Shown here one piece after another: positions 22,418 through 33,670 of a stretch of DNA of 64,000 bases (position 1 is its first letter; each line of letters begins with the position of its first letter). The notes beneath the pieces are model-generated. The model did no database searches. It was not told where the DNA came from and worked only from the letters and a program-made list of their open reading frames with translations. This DNA comes from Rattus norvegicus (Eukaryota; Chordata; Mammalia; Rodentia; Muridae), in the NCBI RefSeq assembly GCF_036323735.1, contig NC_086037.1, forward strand, positions 54,894,002 through 54,958,001, read 5' to 3'. The translations under genes and the position numbers were made by a program.

Positions 22418-22541
22418 AGATGCCTGATGATCATGGCCTAGCCCTCTGAAACTGTAAGCAAGTCCATAATTAAACGCTTTCATGGTAAGATCTGCCTTGG
22501 TCATGGTATTTCCTCACAGCAATAGACTAGTAACTAAGACA
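21937..22541 (+). mobile_element. ORR1-like MaLR LTR carrying a CT-rich expansion
   Basis: Starts TGTTGTGGTTTGAATAAGAA and ends with CTTGGTCATGGTATTTCCTC, a CACAGCAATAGACTAG segment and TAACTAAGACA, the pattern of rodent ORR1-type solo LTRs. The middle is expanded by about 300 bases of C/T simple repeat (22118-22415). Confidence 0.75.
22118..22415. repeat. CT/CTGTTT-rich polypyrimidine tract
   Basis: Nearly uninterrupted C/T with G only in CTGT units. It is built from CTCTCT and CTGTTTCTGTCT words and ends in a pure (CT)n of about 50 bases. Confidence 0.95.
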
Positions 22542-22566
22542 TAACTGGTCTTTAAAAACATTTAAC

Positions 22567-22641
22567 GGGGCTGGGGATTTAGCTCAGTGGTAGAGCGCTT
22601 ACCTAGGAAGCGCAAGGCCCTGGGTTCGGTCCCCAGCTCCG

Positions 22642-22674
<33 letters not shown>

Positions 22675-22687
22675 AACCAAAAAAAAA
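22567..22687 (+). mobile_element. ID SINE with intact internal Pol III boxes
   Basis: Starts GGGGCTGGGGATTTAGCTCA and keeps the A-box-like TAGCTCAGTGG and B-box-like GGTTCGGTCCC, followed by a long A-tail with GAACC. It is inserted directly downstream of an ORR1-like LTR. Flanks share an A-rich run ending in TTTAAC, the probable target duplication. Confidence 0.93.
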
Positions 22688-22911
22688 TTTAACAAAAATA
22701 AACCTTATACCCCTTTAAAGATGTATTACCTACTTAGTTGTTTTCATTTTATTTTTGTAAAAAGAGTTGAATACAAATTACATACAATGCACACCATGGT
22801 AAATTGAGATTAGCTGTGTACGTGCTGATAACCACCAAGCTGTTTGTTGTTGTTCTTGCTGCAAATCTTAGACAAATCTTTTATCCATTTGCTTGGATTT
22901 TTATACCTTTT

Positions 22912-22963
22912 GCTTCCTTCCTTCCTTCCTTCCTTCCTTCCTTCCTTCCTTCCTTCCTTCCAA
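22912..22963. repeat. (CTTC)n tetranucleotide microsatellite
   Basis: About 12 CTTC units in a row. Confidence 0.97.
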
Positions 22964-23328
22964 CAGGATTTAAGATTTAGAGGAAGCTTTACATTGATTT
23001 ACATTTCCACATCACCTGTAGAGTTATCAATGATCTTATGTAGTGAATAGTTTTGTTGATCACAAAAAGGACAAGGGAGAAATGATATGCAGAAAACCAA
23101 AAATCTTTACATGTTAGGCCTGTAAGTTTTGTAACTTTAAATATAGAGGCCATGTATGCCCTCGTTCCACTAGGGACGTATGGGAGGGCCAGTTTCTGTG
23201 GGGTCTGTCACCATTCTTACCACTATCCTCTATCACCCCTCTCTTACGTTTGGAAAGAGTCACTCCTTCAAAGAGGAAATGGCATCCGGGGCATTCATCT
23301 TAGAACAGCAGCTCCATTCTGTGTGATC

Positions 23329-23456
23329 AAGAGGACAATCTTAGGGGCTGGGGATTTAGCTCAGTGGTAGAGCGCTTGCCTACCAAGCGCAAGGCCCTGG
23401 GTTCGGTCCCCAGCTCCGAAAAATAGAAAAGAAAAAAAAAAAAAGAGGACAATCTT
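23329..23456 (+). mobile_element. ID SINE with 14-bp target-site duplication
   Basis: Plus-strand ID starting at 23344 with intact A and B box sequences, flanked by AAGAGGACAATCTT at 23329-23342 and 23443-23456. The tail is A-rich with a TAG interruption. Confidence 0.95.
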
Positions 23457-23489
23457 CAGTGGATAAACGTTCGGTTGTGATGAGTGAGC

Positions 23490-23618
23490 ATATACATATA
23501 TATATATATATAATCAATATATGAATATGTTAATATCCCTTTACTTTAGAGATATAATATGTTGATATATAATGTATTAATATATTATATACATTAAACA
23601 TGGAGGGATAGGTAGTAG

Positions 23619-23688
<70 letters not shown>

Positions 23689-23705
23689 CAGATATAGGTA
23701 GATAG
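23490..23705. repeat. (TA)n, (TA)n(GA)n(CAGAGA)n(GATA)n compound array
   Basis: A short TA run at 23495-23512, AT-rich linker, then TA, GA, CAGAGA and GATA blocks from 23623 to about 23710. Confidence 0.93.
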
Positions 23706-23719
23706 ATAGCAGCCAGCTA

Positions 23720-24115
23720 GAGTTATCAATAGTACAAATAATTGCAGACATATGTGACATTAGATGGGGTCCTCATGGCATCCAGCAGAAGTCAAGTTAA
23801 GTGAAGACGGGAGCTCACAGTAGAGAGTGTCCTGGGCAGAGCACAGCATCCCTTTGGGGAAACCTTCTAAGTAAAAGAGCAAACATCAGAATGGTAGCAC
23901 CATGAAGTCAGACACTCACAACCTCTGGCAGAAACCAGTGGGGGAAGTTGAGGCAATCAACCTGAGTTCCAGACTGAGTTTTCTCTCCATTGATGAGCTT
24001 CCCGTGGCTGGACTTTGGGCTTCTTTTTCCTATTGTAGGCACTCTTATATCATGGAATAAACAATAGTAACCCCTGTTGGATATAGTTTACCTTTAAGCT
24101 ATTTTTAAAGGGCAC
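23720..24115. other. Non-coding DNA, nothing recognised
   Basis: No feature recognised. Confidence 0.45.
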
Positions 24116-24288
24116 AATGAACCACATACATGTCCAATGTCCTCAGAGGCCAGAGGTGAGCACTGGGTCCCTGGAACTGGAGTTACAGATGTTTTTGAAC
24201 CACCATGTGGGTGCTGGGAACTGAACTCAGGTCCTCTGGAAAAGAGCAGCCAGTGTTCTTAACCACTGAGCCATCTCTACAGCCCCAA
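24115..24288 (-). mobile_element. B2/B3-like SINE
   Basis: CAGAGGCCAGAGGTGAGCAC, CTGGGAACTGAACTCAGGTC, ACCACTGAGCCATCTCTACA then GCCCC: complement of the B2-family head. Confidence 0.85.
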
Positions 24289-24299
24289 GGCCACACTGT

Positions 24300-24915
24300 T
24301 TATATTCTTGAGGTGTGTGTGTGGGGCAGTGGTGGTGGTAGCATGCCAATTTCATGATTGGACCTGAAAGGGTGTATGTATGAATCTTGGTTTCAAAATC
24401 AGCTTCTCAACAAGTTTAAAGAGACATGACAATTACTAATATTAATATATAAGCTACTTACAGCATCCCACTCCCACTTTTCCCCAGACTATTACTCCCT
24501 GGAATTTGAGCTTGGAGTATCTTCATGGCACTTCTTGACTGCATGGACTTTTCTGACCACAATGCCACTAAAAGGATGAGTCTCTCCGTGAGTTCCTTTT
24601 ATTCAAGGGCTCTAGCACTCCTTATTCTACTCAGTATTCATCAGTCCACAATGTGGATGGTGAGTCTGACAGAGCTAAGGGGCCCAATACTCTCTTACAC
24701 TGGCCACCAACCCTGCATTGTTTACCAAGCCCAAGGCATTGGATTAGTAGCTGTGTTTAGAGAAAGGACCCTGAAGGATGTCATCTTTTGAGTTTGGCTA
24801 TCCTTCTCTAAGTTTGATTTTAGCATTTCGGGATGTACCTGCAGCTTAGGGCATGTGTGTGTGTGTGGGGGTACTAGTTGTTAGAAACATTATTTTCAAA
24901 TGGGCAGTTGCCCGA
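24300..24915. other. Non-coding DNA, nothing recognised
   Basis: One 88-codon plus-strand frame (24525-24791) without recognisable family. A short TG run at 24857. Confidence 0.45.
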
Positions 24916-24919
24916 AGTA

Positions 24920-25055
24920 GAGCCTGCCTCTTTTTGCTTCTTTTTTTTTTCTTTTTTTTTTTTTTCGGAGCTGGGGACCGAACCCAGGGCCTTGCGCTTC
25001 CTAGGCAAGCGCTCTACCACTGAGCTAAATCCCCAGCCCCCGAGCCTGCCTCTTT
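24920..25055 (-). mobile_element. ID SINE with 14-bp target-site duplication
   Basis: Minus-strand ID flanked by GAGCCTGCCTCTTT at 24920-24933 and 25042-25055, with a long A-tail (T-run on the plus strand) and a near-consensus core. Confidence 0.94.
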
Positions 25056-25059
25056 AAGG

Positions 25060-25890
25060 TGGGATCCGGCAGTGGACAACTGTGTAGGAATTTGGTGGCA
25101 GAGAGATAGCCTTAATCTCTGTGTTTGAAGTGTTTGTTTCAACAGTGGAAGAACAGGTTGGATTAGGGTAAATCAGAGTTAGGGGGAAAGAGAATTGCAG
25201 TCTTAGATTTCTCTTTGGTTGTTGCTTTCTTGAGGCTCTTTAACAGGGAAGGGAGGACGATAAAGTGGGGAACAAAGAGCCAGGAGTTCCCAGTGAGGCT
25301 CAGGCATTGTCATTTGCCTTGACAGAAGCAGCAGCCTGAATTGCCAGACAGCATCAGACTTCTAGAATTCTACCTCAGCTTCAGAACCAACTATGATTGC
25401 CTAACGGAGATGAAGTCTGGTAAGGACATTAGTGGGTCTTGTGGTGGGCTACAGTCCACGCTTTATGTTAATATCTAAGGTCTGTATATTGTACTCCTGA
25501 AGGGCTGTTCAACGTGTCCCCCTTATGTTGGGAGCCACCGTCTTTGCTCAGGTTTTCAATTTTTCTTGATTGGATGTATGTCAGTGATGCCTCAACTCTT
25601 CTTTCACCTCCCATACCATCCTTTCTAGTCGTCACTCAGCCGTTGGTGTGATCACTTCCTGTACCACTCTAATCTCTAGTGCTTCCTAGATATAAACGCT
25701 GCATTGGAACACATTACAGACAAGACTCGAACTCCCCAGGTTGCCAGTAAGTATCTTTTCAGGGCTGACATCTCTACAGTCTATCCTAACTTCTTTCATG
25801 TTATAAGGTCCAAAATATCTGTGGAGTGTTTGTTATAGTCCAGGCTCTGCTTTGGGTATGGAAAACACACGTGAGGCAAACACAGGTGAA
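25060..25890. other. Non-coding DNA, nothing recognised
   Basis: No repeat or coding feature recognised by eye. Confidence 0.45.
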
Positions 25891-25896
25891 GCCCTC

Positions 25897-26232
25897 TGTG
25901 GTGGTTTGAATATGCTTGGCCCAAGGAGTGGCAATATTAGGGGGTGTAACCTTGTTGGAGTAGGTGTGGGAGGAAGTGTGTCACTGTGGGTATGGGCTTA
26001 GAGACCCTCATCCTAGCTTCCGGGAAGCCAGTCTTCTCCTGTTTGCCTTCAGAACAAGATGCAGAATTCTCAGCTCCTGTACGCCATGCCTGCCTGGATG
26101 CTGCCACGCTCCCACCTCAATGATAATGGACTGAACTCCTGTACCTGTAAACCAGCCCCAATTAAATGTTGTCCTTATAAGACGTGCCTTGGTCATGGTG
26201 TCTGTTCACAGCAGTAAAACCCTAACTAAGAC
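25897..26232 (+). mobile_element. ORR1-like solo LTR (ERVL-MaLR)
   Basis: TGTGGTGGTTTGAATATGCT at the start, AATTAAATGTTGTCC as the poly(A)-signal region, and AAAACCCTAACTAAGACA at the end. The full-length 336-bp copy is close to the family pattern. The short sequence CCCT occurs at both flanks and may be a target duplication. Confidence 0.85.
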
Positions 26233-26234
26233 AC

Positions 26235-27520
26235 CCTGTTGGTAGAGTGTCGTCAGATATGTTGTTGTTATGTTTCTCACCTGCCCAACATGTGTGCTGT
26301 AAAAGAGACTGTGGCTGTGTTTGGGGGCTTCTGCTTTCGTGACTGGAAGGTAGAGGAAAATAAGAATTGAGTGGAGAGACAAAGAACATGAGGGCTAAGG
26401 AAATACCTGAAGAAAGACAATAGATAAAGGGAAGAGAAAAGGCAGTCTCTTAGTCAGGGATCACAGGAGGCCTAATGGAATGGCTACATGGGCTATACTT
26501 GCTGAGGTTACTGGGTCAGATATGATGCCTTTTTCACTCTTCGTGAAACTTTGCCCTAGTTTTAAACTCAGAAGCCTCTGGAGGTTTGGGGGGAGGGATT
26601 TAGAAAAGACATTGCAGGAACCATTGTGGATAACTGAGGGGCACACACTGTAAGAGGGCCAGGGGTAGAGTCCCACAGATCAATTAGGGCAGAAGTGAAG
26701 GTCTCAGGATGGTATATTGATAAGGTACCAGACACTATGATGAGCGTTTAAAATATTCAGCGAAAAAGTAGAGTCAAATCACGATGTACGAATTCACCGG
26801 GTGTCAAGACTGACTCAGAGATACACAGTCGGCTTTTGAAAAAGGAAAGAGTTAGGTTTGAGGATTGGAACTCAGGAGTTGAATTCTGGAAGAGTCAAGT
26901 TCAAGAGGCCTAGTGGGCATCCAAGAAGAACTATCAAGTGGACGGATATATACATCAATTCAGAGATCGGAGGAGACCTCTGGTTGATGGTACACATTTG
27001 AGAGTTAACACAGAGATGGTATATGTAGGGCCAGTATGGAGTCCTTCAAGCCAAGAAAAGAAGTCATGTCATGGAGAAAGAAATAGTCAACTGTGTTCAA
27101 AACCTCTAAAAGGACCCGGTGTAGTAGTATACTCCTGTGATTCCTATCTCCCAAGTGCGGGGATAGAAGATGTATGCCACCAAGCGTGGTTATGTGGCAG
27201 AAGGACCGAGTTTCAGGTACGGGCTACATAGGGCGACCCTTTCTTACCACTCCCTCCAAAAATAGACAAAGGTATTAAAACATTGTGCCATCAATGGCCT
27301 TGACAAGAAGTTAATGCTGCCGGGTCCTGAGTACGAAGGTATGACTAGTGGAATGGGAGATAAGAAAGGTAGCCTGCTCTTATAATCTACATATGTGTGC
27401 ATACATACATAATATACCTACATATATGTGTCAATGTATATTCATTTATCTACCTGCATTTTTTTCTTTAACCTGGACGTGTCAACAAACAACAGATGAG
27501 GTATTATCTCCCTGTCTTTA
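26235..27520. other. Non-coding DNA, mostly unrecognised
   Basis: AGGACCCGGTGTAGTAGTAT at 27111 followed by TCCTATCTCCCAAGTGCGGG suggests an old B1 (about 27110-27235). The rest is featureless. Confidence 0.45.
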
Positions 27521-27521
27521 G

Positions 27522-27652
27522 GAAAGGTCAGGCATGGTGGCACACTAGGCAGGTGGAGGCAGTCAGGAAGGTCAAGAGTTCAAGGTCAAGCTACACTATA
27601 TAGTGAGTTTGAGGTGAGTCTGGTTACATGAGACCTTGTCTCAAAAGAGTAA
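27522..27652 (+). mobile_element. B1-like SINE
   Basis: GGTCAGGCATGGTGGCACAC, AAGAGTTCAAGGTCAAGCTA and GAGACCTTGTCTCAAAAGAG. Confidence 0.8.
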
Positions 27653-28040
27653 ACAAAAAGAAGACAGGAACGAACATCCATGAGAATGGATTAGTGATGC
27701 AGATAAGTCAGACAAGTAACGCTAAAAGCCTTTTGGAGGTGAGGGGTCCTAAGCTTAGGATGACAGGAGTAGTCACAGGAGGGAGTCTTGTGCAGTCGCT
27801 GCCTTTTGGCAGGTGTCCATGCAGAGTCAGACTTAGGTACAACTGGTTGTTTTTCAAGAGTGCAGTCATGACACTGAGGAGCAGAGAACCAAGCGAGCCT
27901 TCACTGGGGTGACTTGTAAGGATGACTGAGGAGTTGAAGCTGGATTAGAGGAGAAACAAATGCACAAGAAGTGTTGTAGAGCTACCATGGAGCTCTTAGG
28001 AGCAAGGATGTCAAAGATTTTAGACATGATACATCAAGAA

Positions 28041-28261
28041 CAGTAGTTCTCAACCTGTGGGTCTCGACCCCCTTGAGGGTCAAATTACCCTTTTTCAGGG
28101 GTCACATCAGATACCCTGCCTGTCAAATACTTACATTATGATTCATAACAGTAGCAAGATTACAGTTCTGAAGTAGCAGGGAAGTACTTTTATCGTTGGG
28201 GGCCACCACAACATGAAGAACTCTTAAACTGTTACAGCATTAGGAAGGTTGAGAACCATTG
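28041..28261 (+). mobile_element. URR1-like hAT-Charlie DNA transposon
   Basis: Short non-autonomous element with inverted ends CAGTAGTTCTCAACCT and AGGTTGAGAACCATTG. The body includes ATTATGATTCATAACAGTAG and CCACCACAACATGAAGAACT, typical of the rodent URR1 family. It has no coding capacity. Confidence 0.88.
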
Positions 28262-28264
28262 ATC

Positions 28265-29020
28265 TAGAAAGACCACCTATAGGATAGCAAGTCCGTGCAG
28301 AGTTGCCCCGTGAGCATGACTGAAGTGTGACAACAGCCATTTGGCCACAACCAGGGTAAGAAGCCTGGTTGACATCAGCTTCAAAGCCAGCCATCTTTAG
28401 AAAGGGAGCGTCAGAATGGATTGCAGGTAGCCATGAGGAGCAGGGAGGGACAACCGTTCCACTGTGGGGCTGTCACTGAAGATGAGGCAGGAGAAGGCAT
28501 GTCCGTAGCTATGACCCAGGTTTCCTTTAGGGCAGGAAGGTGAAGGATGTGGCGTGCTATTCTTACTAGTGAGATGGCAGGCAAAGGGTAGAGAACCATC
28601 TAGACATGAACTCAACCTTCTTGCATGACCCGGATAGACTAGGGAGAAGACAGCAAGGCAAACAGAAAACCATGATCTTGGGACAGTAAATAAATAAACC
28701 CTTGTGTCATTTAGGGCTGGTGAAGTGTCTCAAGGGCAGCATTTGCGAGCATCTCTCCAAAGACTGTCAATAGTGTGCTTATAGTTTTATGTTTCTAAGA
28801 GGGCTGCTCCGTGCCTCAGTGAGTGGGCCCCACCCACGCTCAGGCAAGCAGCCCTGATTAAAATCACTGGTCACATAGAAGGGCAGGAAAGTCAGAAAGG
28901 AGACTTGGGGGAAGAGGGGATTCAGAGGAAGTGGGGCAGGGGGGGACAGGGAAAAGGGAGTGAATGTATAAAAAATACATACACTGATGAAATTGTCAAA
29001 GAAATTAAAAAGATTGCTTG
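28265..29020. other. Non-coding DNA
   Basis: GGGCTGGTGAAGTGTCTCAA at 28714 may be a B2-like head. A purine-rich run lies at 28873-28960. No gene recognised. Confidence 0.45.
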
Positions 29021-29145
29021 TGCAGTAGCTGGGTGTTGGGACACCTGTCTGTGCTCCTAACACTTGGCAGACAGAGGCAGGAGGATAACTGCAGAGTTCA
29101 AGGCCAGCCTGGGCTACAGAGTAAGAGCCTGCCTCAAATCAGAAC
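29020..29145 (+). mobile_element. B1 SINE
   Basis: GCAGTAGCTGGGTGTTGGGA, AGAGTTCAAGGCCAGCCTGG and GAGCCTGCCTCAAATCAGAA. Confidence 0.88.
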
Positions 29146-30745
29146 AAAGAAAAATCATGCACACATTCAGGCTTGTGTCTAGGCTGCTCCCATGAGAATC
29201 TGGAATAACAGGTAGAATACCAGGCATGAAAGGCAGATCCAAATTACCATGGTTGTCCTGCTGAGGCCACTGTGGATTAGCCAATAGCAGCCAGGAGGTC
29301 CTCAACCACCTCACTCCCGACACATGGGCAATTACCAGTTATTATATACCACGGAGGCCATTGGTTGGTCCTTACCCAGCATTATTGTAGCATGGGATCA
29401 CTGACACGGTCTCCCAGGCAGAGAACTCTGACACAAGTCTTACCCCTGTGTCTCCAGCTCATCTAGAGAGAGAGACTCCTCTCCTCTGCAAATGTCCAGC
29501 ACTCAGTATAGTGCTTGTCCTGTAGAAGGTGTTCATCACAAGCCTCTGAGAAGAATATTGAGTGAACCTTTGTTCAACCCTGACAAAGGAACTCACCATT
29601 CCGTGAGTGCAATGGGTGCCATTTCCAATGACCAAACAGTGTAATCAAATGAATGTCCCTGAAACAGACCCAGTCCTATAAGATCTGTGAAGCACCCATT
29701 ACCTTTCACGTCAAGCACAGTGGTTATGTTTCCCACACTGGTCACTTTGTCTTACATTTTATTACACGGTGTGGATCGGCTTAAAGATAACTTAAATCCC
29801 ATAACAGCCTTTACAGGATAGAGTGTAAATAAGTGGGTATGAGTCAGTCTAAATATCCTCACCATTATCTTCAGTACATACTACCAAACCATTGTGACTA
29901 CTGACGTTTCCTAAATTATATCAAGAGGCTTGCGTTTCTGAAAAGGAAAACATTTGCATTGATAGAGAAAAAAAATTGAGAAAGAGCAAAAGCACTAGGC
30001 AGTAAAGGGGTGGAGGTGGGTTGAGTGTGCCAATGTGGATGTCTTCCAGGGTGTGGCCAGGGGATTTCTAAGTCCTGTACTCGCCATGAAATAAGAGGAA
30101 TGAATGAACCGTTGCGTCAGCTTAGATGCCAGATCCAAGGTACGTACCATTAGAATAGGGTACGTCAAATATGTTTAACAAATCTAGCAAACAATCAAAT
30201 TCTAAATACTACTGTGTAAATACTGTGTTCATTTCTTTTTAAATCCGTAGGGACGGTCCTGATGAGCAAGGCATTATCCTGAGAGAATAGTGCTGGGCGC
30301 TATCTTTCTGAGAGTCAGTTTGCCTTTGCTCTATAGAGCACCCACAGATTATTTTCCTGTGGATATTTGATCTTGTTCTCTTTTGTTTTGCTTCTGAAAC
30401 TTCCCCGTCCAGTTCTGTTCAAAAAAGCAAGTCAGGAGTACCAATCGGATATAAGCATGGATGAGACTCAGTGTAGCCAAAATCGGAACCAACACCGGGA
30501 TAAGCCATACTAATCTCCGTTTCCTAGAACACGTTTCACCTGAGTTGTGGCAACATTTACCTTCTGGGTGTGAGTGTATCACTTTAAATAATCCACTAGC
30601 TGGCCATGAACTGCCACCCCGGGGTCACCGTTTCTTTTATTTGCAAGTTGATTGGCATCAAGAAAGGTAACCAAGTTCTTACGTCTTATTAACCACAAAC
30701 ATTTGGAATTTTTTAATTGTTCTCTTTTTACCCTTTTAATATTAA
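29146..30745. other. Non-coding DNA, longest stretch without recognised repeats
   Basis: 1.6 kb with no SINE, LINE or simple repeat that I can see. Frames are at most 77 codons. It is the best candidate in the window for old unique sequence. Confidence 0.5.
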
Positions 30746-30953
30746 TTATATTTTTATGTGCACGAATGGTGCATGTACGCATGTGGGCCAGGCATGTGCC
30801 TGGCACCCAGAGAGGTCAGAGTGGGCTTTGGGTCCCCTGGAACTAGAGTTCTAGACAGTTGTGAGCCACCATATGGGCGTTTAGCAGCACTGAACCCAGA
30901 CCCTCTGCAAAAGCAGCAAGTGCTCTTAACCAATTCACCATCGACTCGGCCCT
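30745..30953 (-). mobile_element. B3/B2-like SINE
   Basis: GCCTGGCACCCAGAGAGGTC, TGGAACTAGAGTTCTAGACA, AGTGCTCTTAACCAATTCAC: complement of the B3 pattern. Confidence 0.8.
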
Positions 30954-31109
30954 AAGCATGCTTCTGTTCTTGCTGCTTCTTCTAGAATCTTCTCCTCACC
31001 CTACTCCCATTCCCTGTGATAAACTCCTATTTTGATACCTGAGCTCTGTATAAACACACCTTCTCTATAAGACCCTTACCCACACACTCTGTTGTCTCCT
31101 TCCCACCTA

Positions 31110-31250
31110 TGCTGGCTAGCTTTATGTCAACTTGACACAAGATAGAGTCACCTGAGAGAAGGGAATTCCATTGAAAAAAATGCTTCCAAAAGGTCAGGCT
31201 GTAGGCAAGCCTACAGGGCATTTTCTCCCTGCCCCATAATATTTTTATTG
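31110..31250 (+). mobile_element. Unnamed rodent dispersed repeat, fragment
   Basis: TTATGTCAACTTGACACAAG, ATAGAGTCACCTGAGAGAAG and a following GGCATTTTCTC are shared with the 2.1-kb segment's type. Confidence 0.45.
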
Positions 31251-31285
31251 GTTATTTGGGAATTTTGCAGAATAAAACCCAATCA

Positions 31286-31390
<105 letters not shown>

Positions 31391-31515
31391 CCAAGAATAA
31401 TTTGTGTTGCCCACATACTCACTAAAGCTTGGCCAACCTTCCAGTGAGCAGCCCTTCAAGGATAATTGAGTCCTTTATCAACCCCACCTCCACTGCCATC
31501 AACTGTGAAGTGATA

Positions 31516-31647
31516 CACTTTAGAGTTCTTTTTTTTTTCTTTTCTTTTCTTTTTTTTCGGAGCTGGGGACCAAACCCAGGGCCTTGCGCTTGCTAGGCAA
31601 GCACTCTACCACTGAGCTAAATCCCCAGCCCCCACTTTAGAGTTCTT
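31516..31647 (-). mobile_element. ID SINE with 15-bp target-site duplication
   Basis: Minus-strand ID flanked by CACTTTAGAGTTCTT at 31516-31530 and 31633-31647. The tail has repeated TTTTC interruptions on the plus strand. Confidence 0.94.
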
Positions 31648-31779
31648 AAGGACTTTCTTTAATAGCTTTCTGTCTAATTGGTTTCTTTGGGGGAGAGGAG
31701 GTTGTTGTAGAAGCCTTCGATGTCTCTTATTCTCAATCATGAGTCTGGAGCAATGGACACCATTATAACAGAAGCTTCC

Positions 31780-32095
31780 TTGCCCATAACAGCCTGTAGC
31801 AGCATGGATCATGGACCTCCATGTGGTTTCCAGCACCCAAACAGACCACAGGCATCTACATGGTCTCTGGTGGCTGCAAGGATCGAGTACATCAACATGG
31901 CCTCTGGCAGAAATACTAGCCATGAACATAAACCTCCCACACCCTCAATGGCATTTCAGACCACGGACACTAACATGGCCTTAGGGGGCAGCACGAACCA
32001 CAGACACCAGCATGGCTCCCCGCTGTAGCACAGACCACATGCAGCAACATGGCCTCTGGCAACAGCATGGACCATGGAGGCTTTTCGAGGAGGCC
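31780..32095. repeat. Degenerate tandem repeats with ACATGGCCTCTGGCA-type units
   Basis: Recurring words ACATGGCCTCTGGCA, CACAGACCAC and GACACCAACATGGCC at irregular 30-50-bp spacing over about 300 bases. The units resemble a rodent dispersed repeat body I cannot name. Plus-strand frames through it are open by composition only. Confidence 0.7.
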
Positions 32096-32374
32096 CAATC
32101 CAGAAAACGAACCGTTCTCCATTGTGAACAAGCTGTCATCGCCTGCTGTATCACATCCAGGCTGCGGTTCACCATCCTGCCAGCCCTACTTGGCAATGCT
32201 ATCCAGTCCACAGCCACTGAACTTCTACATCTGTCACCACCCCATGCCTCTCGCTTTGTCTCCCTGCCATGTGCAGGGCATTTGTTCTGCAATCCTTCTC
32301 ACCTCTCCATCACACCTTTATTCATGGAACTGGCACTGCAAAGAGCAATGTGTCATACAGTATGCATGTGTATA

Positions 32375-32393
32375 TGTATATGTATATGTATGT

Positions 32394-32480
<87 letters not shown>
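32375..32480. repeat. (GTATAT)n(CA)n(GA)n compound microsatellite
   Basis: GTATATGTATATGTAT, then about 12 CA and about 27 GA units; same CA-then-GA order as at 31.3 kb. Confidence 0.97.
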
Positions 32481-32482
<2 letters not shown>

Positions 32483-33400
32483 TACATGCAGTTTCTTATT
32501 GCAACAAGCCATTGGTCTGGTTCAAGGTCTCTGGTTTCCTAAGCACTATAAATATTGGGCCATAGCTGAGACTCATCTCAGATATCCTGTTGTTGCCTAG
32601 AATTGGGTTGATCTTTTGGCTGTGCAGGGTATCCAGGGACAGGATTCGAAAGAGCTCCAGGATGCTGTCCACCTTTCTGCCCTCCTCCCCAGTAGAAGCT
32701 GACTCCCCAGCTCACTGAGTAAGACATTCTGAGGCCGCCATGCCAGCCCGAGCTCTCCTCCCCCAGTAGGGCGAGCAGCAATAGCCAGAGAGCAGTGGCA
32801 GCCCCATGCTGTGTCCTGGTTCTGTTGTCCAAGCCTCAGGAGGGACTGAGGGCCCATCCAAGGAGCTAGCTGCTCAGAGGTCTTGCAAGTGCGGGTCAGT
32901 GGCTTCTGCTATCTTGAATCGATCTTCAGATATTTTTTAAAAGGCTCTGATAATGGAAATTACAGATGTCCCAGGGCACATTTTCAGGCGATACAACCAT
33001 TTTCTCTGATGCTCTTCTCTCCTTTTTTTTTTTTTTTTTTTGACCACAGGGCAGTGCGCCATCTGGAAGTGGCAGATCCACCATGACACTGCAGGAAATA
33101 CAGTGAAGATGAGAGGGGGCACGTGGGTAACATGGTGGCGGTGGCGTTCTCACCTGTACTAAGCCCTGCATGGCCGACGTGGGTTGTCAGCCTTGGTCTG
33201 GTGCTGGATACCTGGGGCTTCGGGGTGTGGAGAGACTCCACTCCACTGCAGCTTCTAGGACCCCAGTCCAGCGCTGGGCCAACTTGACTCTGCCCTTTCT
33301 CTCCTTTCTTTCAGGGCATTTTCTTAGTGATAGATGCAGGAGGACACAGCCAGTGACATGTTTTCCATGACTGCGTTCTTGCCTGCAAACTATTTATGAC
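32480..33400. other. Non-coding DNA, nothing recognised
   Basis: An 84-86-codon minus-strand frame pair at 32578-32857 shows a hydrophobic Leu-rich stretch (see findings). A T-run at 33024-33041 may be a retroposon tail. Confidence 0.45.
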
Positions 33401-33404
33401 TTCA

Positions 33405-33670
33405 GTGTCCTCATCTATTTCTCTGGCCACCCTGGCTGGAGCCATAACTTCCTTATGGGAAACAGCGCTGCAGCAAACACCCATGGGTTGGCATCTCTGT
33501 GGTCCATTGGCATGGAGTCTTTCAGGTAAATAAATACCTAAGAGCGCTTTATCTGGGTAGATCTTTCATAGATTTTCCTCTGAGGACTCTCCACACTGAT
33601 TTCCTCAGTGGCTGCGCCAGTTTGCATGCCCACCAGCACCTTGTAAGTGCCCCCTTCTACCTCAGCAGTG
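33405..33670 (-). mobile_element. Old LINE-1 3' fragment
   Basis: CTCCACACTGATTTCCTCAG and CCAGTTTGCATGCCCACCAG are the complement of the L1 region upstream of its 3' end. Strongly diverged. Confidence 0.7.

Noticed and set aside
21767..22504. 245-codon Arg/Glu-rich minus-strand frame
   Set aside because: Encoded by the GA/CAGAGA complement of the CT array inside an LTR.
22567..22640. tRNA gene
   Set aside because: The A and B boxes belong to a tRNA-Ala-derived ID SINE; no cloverleaf with anticodon stem is kept and an A-tail follows.
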